DNA of 64,000 nucleotides. Source: Euonymus europaeus (Eukaryota > Streptophyta > Magnoliopsida > Celastrales > Celastraceae). The stretch spans positions 1,686,501 to 1,750,500 of the forward strand of contig OY756958.1 of the NCBI GenBank assembly GCA_963580455.1. The letters run 5' to 3'. Position numbers and translations under genes: made by a program. Each line of letters begins with the position of its first letter. The stretch's first letter is position 1. Below, one piece after another: positions 59,252 to 64,000 of this stretch. The notes under the pieces are model-generated. The model was not told where the DNA came from. It saw only the letters and a program-made list of their open reading frames with translations, and ran no database searches.

Positions 59252-62200
59252 TTACTCATCTTCATCTATTAAATCCTCATTTCCATCTTCACTGGACCTC
59301 TCATAATCATCTTCGTCATCTTCTAGTTCTTCAATTTCCTCATCCACATTGTCCCTATTCCTGGATTCTTTGTCCTTGAAACCAGTGTTCAAGACCACAG
59401 TTTCTCCACCGGATTTCTCCAAATCCTTCCTCAACTTCTCCATGTTCTCCTTCCTGCGTTCATCCTCCAGGATGTCGCTTCTCGATCTGTCTCTTATCAA
59501 GATCAGCTCTACACAAATCCACGCACAGCAAATGGCAAAAAAAGGAGAAGATAAAATAAGCAGTAAAAAAAGGAAAGATTTTGATGGTTTTTAAAAATTT
59601 CACGAAATCCCCTGGATGTCCTCAGCTCTGGTGGAAACAAAAATGTGTGATAGAAAGCAAACTATTCAACTTTTTTTTTTTTGGTTAAAATGCCAAAATA
59701 TCAACTAGGCATCAAGAAGAATCAATCAAACACGAGCTAGAAGGCCATACTTGTACGTTTCCATGCACTCCTCAGCGCTTGCTTCAATAGCCTTAAAGAA
59801 GTCCCCAACTCCATTACCAGACACCGCAGAGACTCCGACTGATTTCAAATTCTTATAGAACTCATCCAGTGCAAGACAAAGGCTTTGACTTAAAGTTGAC
59901 ATGTAGGAATGGTCTGAGCTTATTGCAGCTTGAAATGCTTCAAAATCTTCCATCCACTGCATCCAAAAAAGCTTTCAAAACAAGAATATATATAAACTGA
60001 AAAGCATATACAACTTAATATTAACTCATTTTAAATAGGTAAAAGCCCGAAGACAAATTTCAAATCCAATGAAAAAAGGAAGAAACAAATAAAAAGTATC
60101 ACACAAAACAGTCTTTTGAACGGAAGGTTGTAAAACTGTCTTATATGTGTTGACAAAGAGTCCCCAAACACTAAACTATCCATTGGACCAAATAATGACA
60201 GAAAAAAGTCTCAATCTCATACCTGATGCAACAATGCAACAAAAGTTGAGCCTAAATATTATTACATTATCCAGATGCCAAGTTAAGTACATAAAGATTT
60301 TCGAACCATCATCCAGATTATAAAAATAATGACAAAGTAAAAAGAGCACCGCCTACCATTGATCCAAACTACATTTACAATGAAATTGGGAGATGTAAAA
60401 GGAACGAAGTTGTCTTTTCACCGGTAACACTCCTAAAGCTTGAAATTTCCAAATCATTTGTGAAACATGACATTCCGGAAGTATGCAATTAGAATAATCT
60501 TGCAATTGAAAAGTTACCATTTTCTTCTCAAATTTATAGATCATACAACCACATATGATAATAAGTATCACAAAAGGAAGTGAGAAACAAGAAGCTAAAA
60601 TTTGTTCAAATATGGCCACCTACCTTAATAAATTATACCTCTAGAGCAAACTGATGCTGAGTAATATCCGTTTTGTTAAATGCCAACACAATTGGCAATC
60701 GTGTCTTGTAGAGTATGCTACATGCGTAAAGCATGTTGCTCACGAAAGTAACAGGGTTTGCAGAACGAGGAGTGTCGACTACATAAGTGACTACAGTTGG
60801 AAAAGTGGAAGCAAAAGCTTCAGTAATAATTGCTCCAGAGGCAGACCAAGTAAATATTTCAATCTGGCCAGGTGTGTCCACGAGAACATAATCAAACTCA
60901 TCTGCTCGCCTTTCAATAACAGAAATAACCTACATGGGAATCATAAATATTAAGATCCATTTTAAAAGCGAAAAGACAAAAAGAATCTTTTCTTTTGATC
61001 GGTTACTAAAATTTCACACGCAAGTGAGATTAAACATAGTATTCAGCCTCCATACCATCTTATGGGAAGAGAAGATGACATTAGGCATCAAGGACATTGG
61101 TGGAATAGACACAACTCATGAGAAATTTTAGCGAGAAGCTTTCATTAACAAGAAGGTATTCAAAGACATTATGAGGCCATAAAGTAAACACATCTAAAAA
61201 AGTCATATAAGAGTGAACATATTAACACTTTAGCCAAACAAACCAGACAGGCAGACAGCAAACTATAAGTTGAATACCCAAACAGGCCACCACCAATTCA
61301 AGAATACTGTAAAACTTGATGTTTGTGACAATGACAAAAAACTTTTTCCCCAAATCCGAAGCTATATTGTAACAACAACTCTAACAAGCTCGGCCATTCA
61401 TACATGTCGTAAATTTCATGATAGATCAGCATGAAGGCAGCAGTATGAACTATGAATAAAATGATATTGAAATAAATCTTCTAAGACATTAAGTTATACC
61501 TCATCAAATTTTGTAGCGAATAAGTTCAGAGATGTTAAAATTCCACCATTTGGACCAAGGTTAAATTGCTTCATAATTTCCGTGTACTGGACAGTGTCTC
61601 TTATATCGATGTTTGCACCAAATGGGAGAGTCGTCACAGCAGGGTCAAGGTTAACTACATATCCCTGCAAATTTGAAGCTTGCACATCGCAAAACAGCCG
61701 ATGAAGAAATGTTGTTTTTCCACTCCCTAATCAAATTTTTAGAGCTTTAACATCTTCATATCTAAAGATGAAAAATATTTTGCAAATCACAATTTACCCT
61801 TCAAAAATAATTAGTGTATACTCGAAAATACCTGCCATTCCAATGACAATAATAATGACTGGTTTTCTTTTGAAGTTTGTTGACGATTCAATATGCATCT
61901 TCTCCATCGATTCAGTAATCTCCTCATTGTCTTTACCTTTTTCCTGTGGAAAATAAAATGAAGCAAAAAAAATTCAGTCCAATAAATTATAACAAGGAAA
62001 ATGAAAAAAGTCAAAAGAATCCTCAATTAAGAATCAACATTCTTAAGCATAGAATACAACAGAAGGAAAAAGACATATATGGTAGAATCATAACCATAGA
62101 ATACGAGCCTAATCGAAATGCATACATTTGTCTCATACACTATTGGGATGATGAAAATAGATATATTTTACATCCCAGAGGGGCCATAATTTGAGATACC

Positions 62201-62599
62201 AATATACCATACCTGCAGTTATCAGAAAGACTACAAAGATTGGTAACCAAGGCAAAAAAATCGTGATAAAGACACAACAGACTTGGACCAGGAAAACCCG
62301 GCTCAAAACAATACAAAACCCCAAGTTGATCAATTCTATCACAACTATTTAGGTTTTATCAAGACTAAACCAGGTACAACAGCATATCAAAAAGAACATG
62401 CTCAATCACAATTCATTTTGCTTGCTTGTCTCAGCAACTAGATGGACTACAAAACAAAAAAGATAAGGAACAAAGATAAGAAAAAAAAGGGCTGAGCTGA
62501 TACCTTTGACTCCAATGCATCCTCAGAATCAACCTGCGTTGAAGAACCTTCCTCAGCAGACTTCATATTTAGATTGTGGACATCTGGATCAGCACTCAT
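59252..62599 (-). CDS. QQT2: GPN-loop GTPase 1 (QQT2), with a probable one-base shift in the last exon
   Basis: Exons on the minus strand: 62504-62599, 61832-61943, 61500-61726, 60639-60929, 59751-59956 and 59252-59508. The P-loop [14 protein letters not shown] is at about residues 67-80, the Gly-Pro-Asn insertion GPN at 127-129, and VDTPGQ and NKTD follow. The family (Arabidopsis QQT2, At4g21800) helps assemble and import RNA polymerase II and is needed for early embryo divisions. Residues 1-60 are an acidic leader. In the last exon the expected [13 protein letters not shown] reading meets a stop; moving by one base near 59470 restores [17 protein letters not shown] and the acidic tail to TAA, for about 395 residues. 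An alternative AG acceptor at 59493 would keep the frame but drop ADLDKR. Confidence 0.9.
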
Positions 62600-64000
62600 T
62601 TCCGTGACACCGCAAAATAACATTTATCAGGCAAAAAATGCCTCACTTCCTGACCAACTCAACATCAGAATGTAACAATTTACATGAAAAATGTTTAGAA
62701 ATGTGGTTTGGCTTGTTTATCAACAGAAGCTTGGGAAGTTATAAACAGTAATTCAACACACAGCAACCCGCAGTACAACTAAAAAAATTTAGACAACAAA
62801 GAAAGTCAGAAAAAAAAATAAGAAGTCAATATTCATAAAACATGAACACAGGAAAAAGGTCACTATAACTTCATTCAGATTAACATCGGTAAACATGGAT
62901 CGTCCACAATCTTTGGGGGGTGGGGGGGTGGGTGGACCTCGAACAGATCTCACAAACCTCCCAAAAGCCCAGAGGCGTAAGTTGTAACACAGAGAAAAAT
63001 AAAGAGAGTCTCGAGATAAACAGGAGATAGTGACCAACTATTCTTTATTGAACTCGACGATCTAGAGGAAAAGGTCGGAGAGAAGCAAATAGGGTTTAGC
63101 GTCGCAATCGCAATACTATTTATTTGGGATTACAGTTTTTTAACTGCGCTCGAATACTGGTAATCAGATTACCCTAGCATTTTCTATTAAATTGTTCCAA
63201 GGCCAACCATAAACAAATCAATCTATCTATTACTACCCAAAATCAAACTTGTTTCAGACATCTCAACAAAGGAACGTATAGGCAAGCCAATACCACACAC
63301 CCACACACACAAAAAACCCTAACCCCCTTTTATCAGCACAGACATAATAGAAAGTCTTCCACACAATTGCTACGAACAAACTGTAATATCTCGATTCAAT
63401 TCTACCCAGCCATTCTTACCTCTACATGTACTGGTAGAAAGCCTAATGTGACAAAGATACAGAGAGAGGGCGTACCTCGTAAAGCAGGTTATGCGTTTTA
63501 CACCTTGCCCCGCTACACTCTCCGAGATAACGGGGCAAAGAAGCAGTTTCAATTAGTCAGTATACCCAACAGAATCTTATGAATAATGGTTGCCCTATGC
63601 ATAGAATGAGGAAACCTGCAAGAACATTGGCAACCCCACCCATTCAGTGTAGTAGAAAATTGAAGCTTCTATATTCGATCCGACCAGACAGTATGGCTGA
63701 ATTTCACTTTGGGTATGCAGTTTTCGTGAATGAAGAATGTGTGCTGGCCTGTTGCGTAAATAATTTGGGCCGTGTTTTGGGCTTCAGTTTTAAGAGATTA
63801 TACAAGACAACAAGGACTTTGGAGCTGTGGATTGTGGTGAAGAATAATATGGGCCGAGATGCAATTTCGTAGCAGTAAATAAATGGGCCGAGATCAAATC
63901 GAAGATGTTGGCGTCAGCGGCGGCAATCACCCCACCATTCTGCGTCCACACTATTTAAACCGATCTTTATTTCCCAAATTGAAGTAAAATTCAAATCACT
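62600..64000. other. QQT2 leader, promoter and window edge
   Basis: The QQT2 leader probably extends to about 63090, with a G-rich tract at 62915-62932. Beyond that the DNA has only short open frames. TGGGCC-type boxes occur at 63768, 63851 and 63884, followed by CTATTTAAA near 63951, which may be the promoter of a gene starting beyond the window on the plus strand. Nothing else is recognised. Confidence 0.4.

Noticed and set aside
63905..63958. Start of a plastid-targeted protein (MLASAAAITPPFCVHTI)
   Set aside because: The frame stops after 17 codons with no splice donor of note, and TATTTAAA there looks more like promoter DNA.
1..64000. CRISPR arrays, operons, prophage or viral genes
   Set aside because: None seen; the sequence is plant nuclear DNA with split genes, and no regular short-spaced repeats occur.

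Overview
This window is nuclear DNA of a flowering plant, almost certainly a eudicot. Genes are split by GT-AG introns, intergenic DNA is AT-rich, and the proteins match plant-only families. Gene order resembles Arabidopsis: SFR2, RWA2, PAPS3 and GALK1 are close together on Arabidopsis chromosome 3 (At3g06510 to At3g06580). An At5g49610-type F-box gene, a DnaJ tail relic and EMC6 recall the At5g49540 to At5g49610 block. These identities come from recalled protein sequence and were not searched.

Layout. 1-2.4 kb: the 3' part of SFR2 (+). 3.7-4.2 kb: a DUF538 gene (-). 4.9-6.0 kb: an intronless F-box gene (+). 6.5-6.8 kb: a decayed DnaJ C-terminal exon. 7.5-9.8 kb: RFC3-type plastid S6-like protein (+). 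11.0-13.0 kb: a 659-residue P-class PPR protein (-). 14.2-19.5 kb: EMC6 (+), with introns full of transposable elements. 21.3-27.9 kb: RWA2-type wall O-acetylation protein (-), also with intronic insertions. 31.3-33.4 kb: an acidic Asp/Glu-rich protein (-). 34.5-36.0 kb: a Pack-MULE. 37.9-42.6 kb: PAPS3-type poly(A) polymerase (+). 44.2-45.6 kb: a tandem pair of invertase/pectin methylesterase inhibitor genes (+). 46.3-46.7 kb: a hairpin MITE. 47.1-48.2 kb: an unknown single-pass membrane protein (-). 52.7-57.7 kb: GALK1 (-). 59.3-62.6 kb: QQT2/GPN1 GTPase (-), with a probable one-base shift near its 3' end.

The genes are mostly independent housekeeping loci and do not form a pathway. Several act in membranes or the cell wall: SFR2 in chloroplast-envelope lipid remodelling, RWA2 in polysaccharide acetylation, EMC6 in ER membrane insertion, the PMEI-fold inhibitors on extracellular or vacuolar enzymes, and GALK1 in recycling galactose. 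I see no new multi-gene system. The unusual content is in the mobile DNA: a MULE that has captured an intron-containing piece of a beta-carotene hydroxylase gene, two related hAT-type elements with 8-bp target duplications inside one gene, a third hAT-like element and a TRIM inside RWA2, and a fold-back element with a tRNA-like loop. Exon boundaries were set by hand from splice sites and reading-frame continuity.
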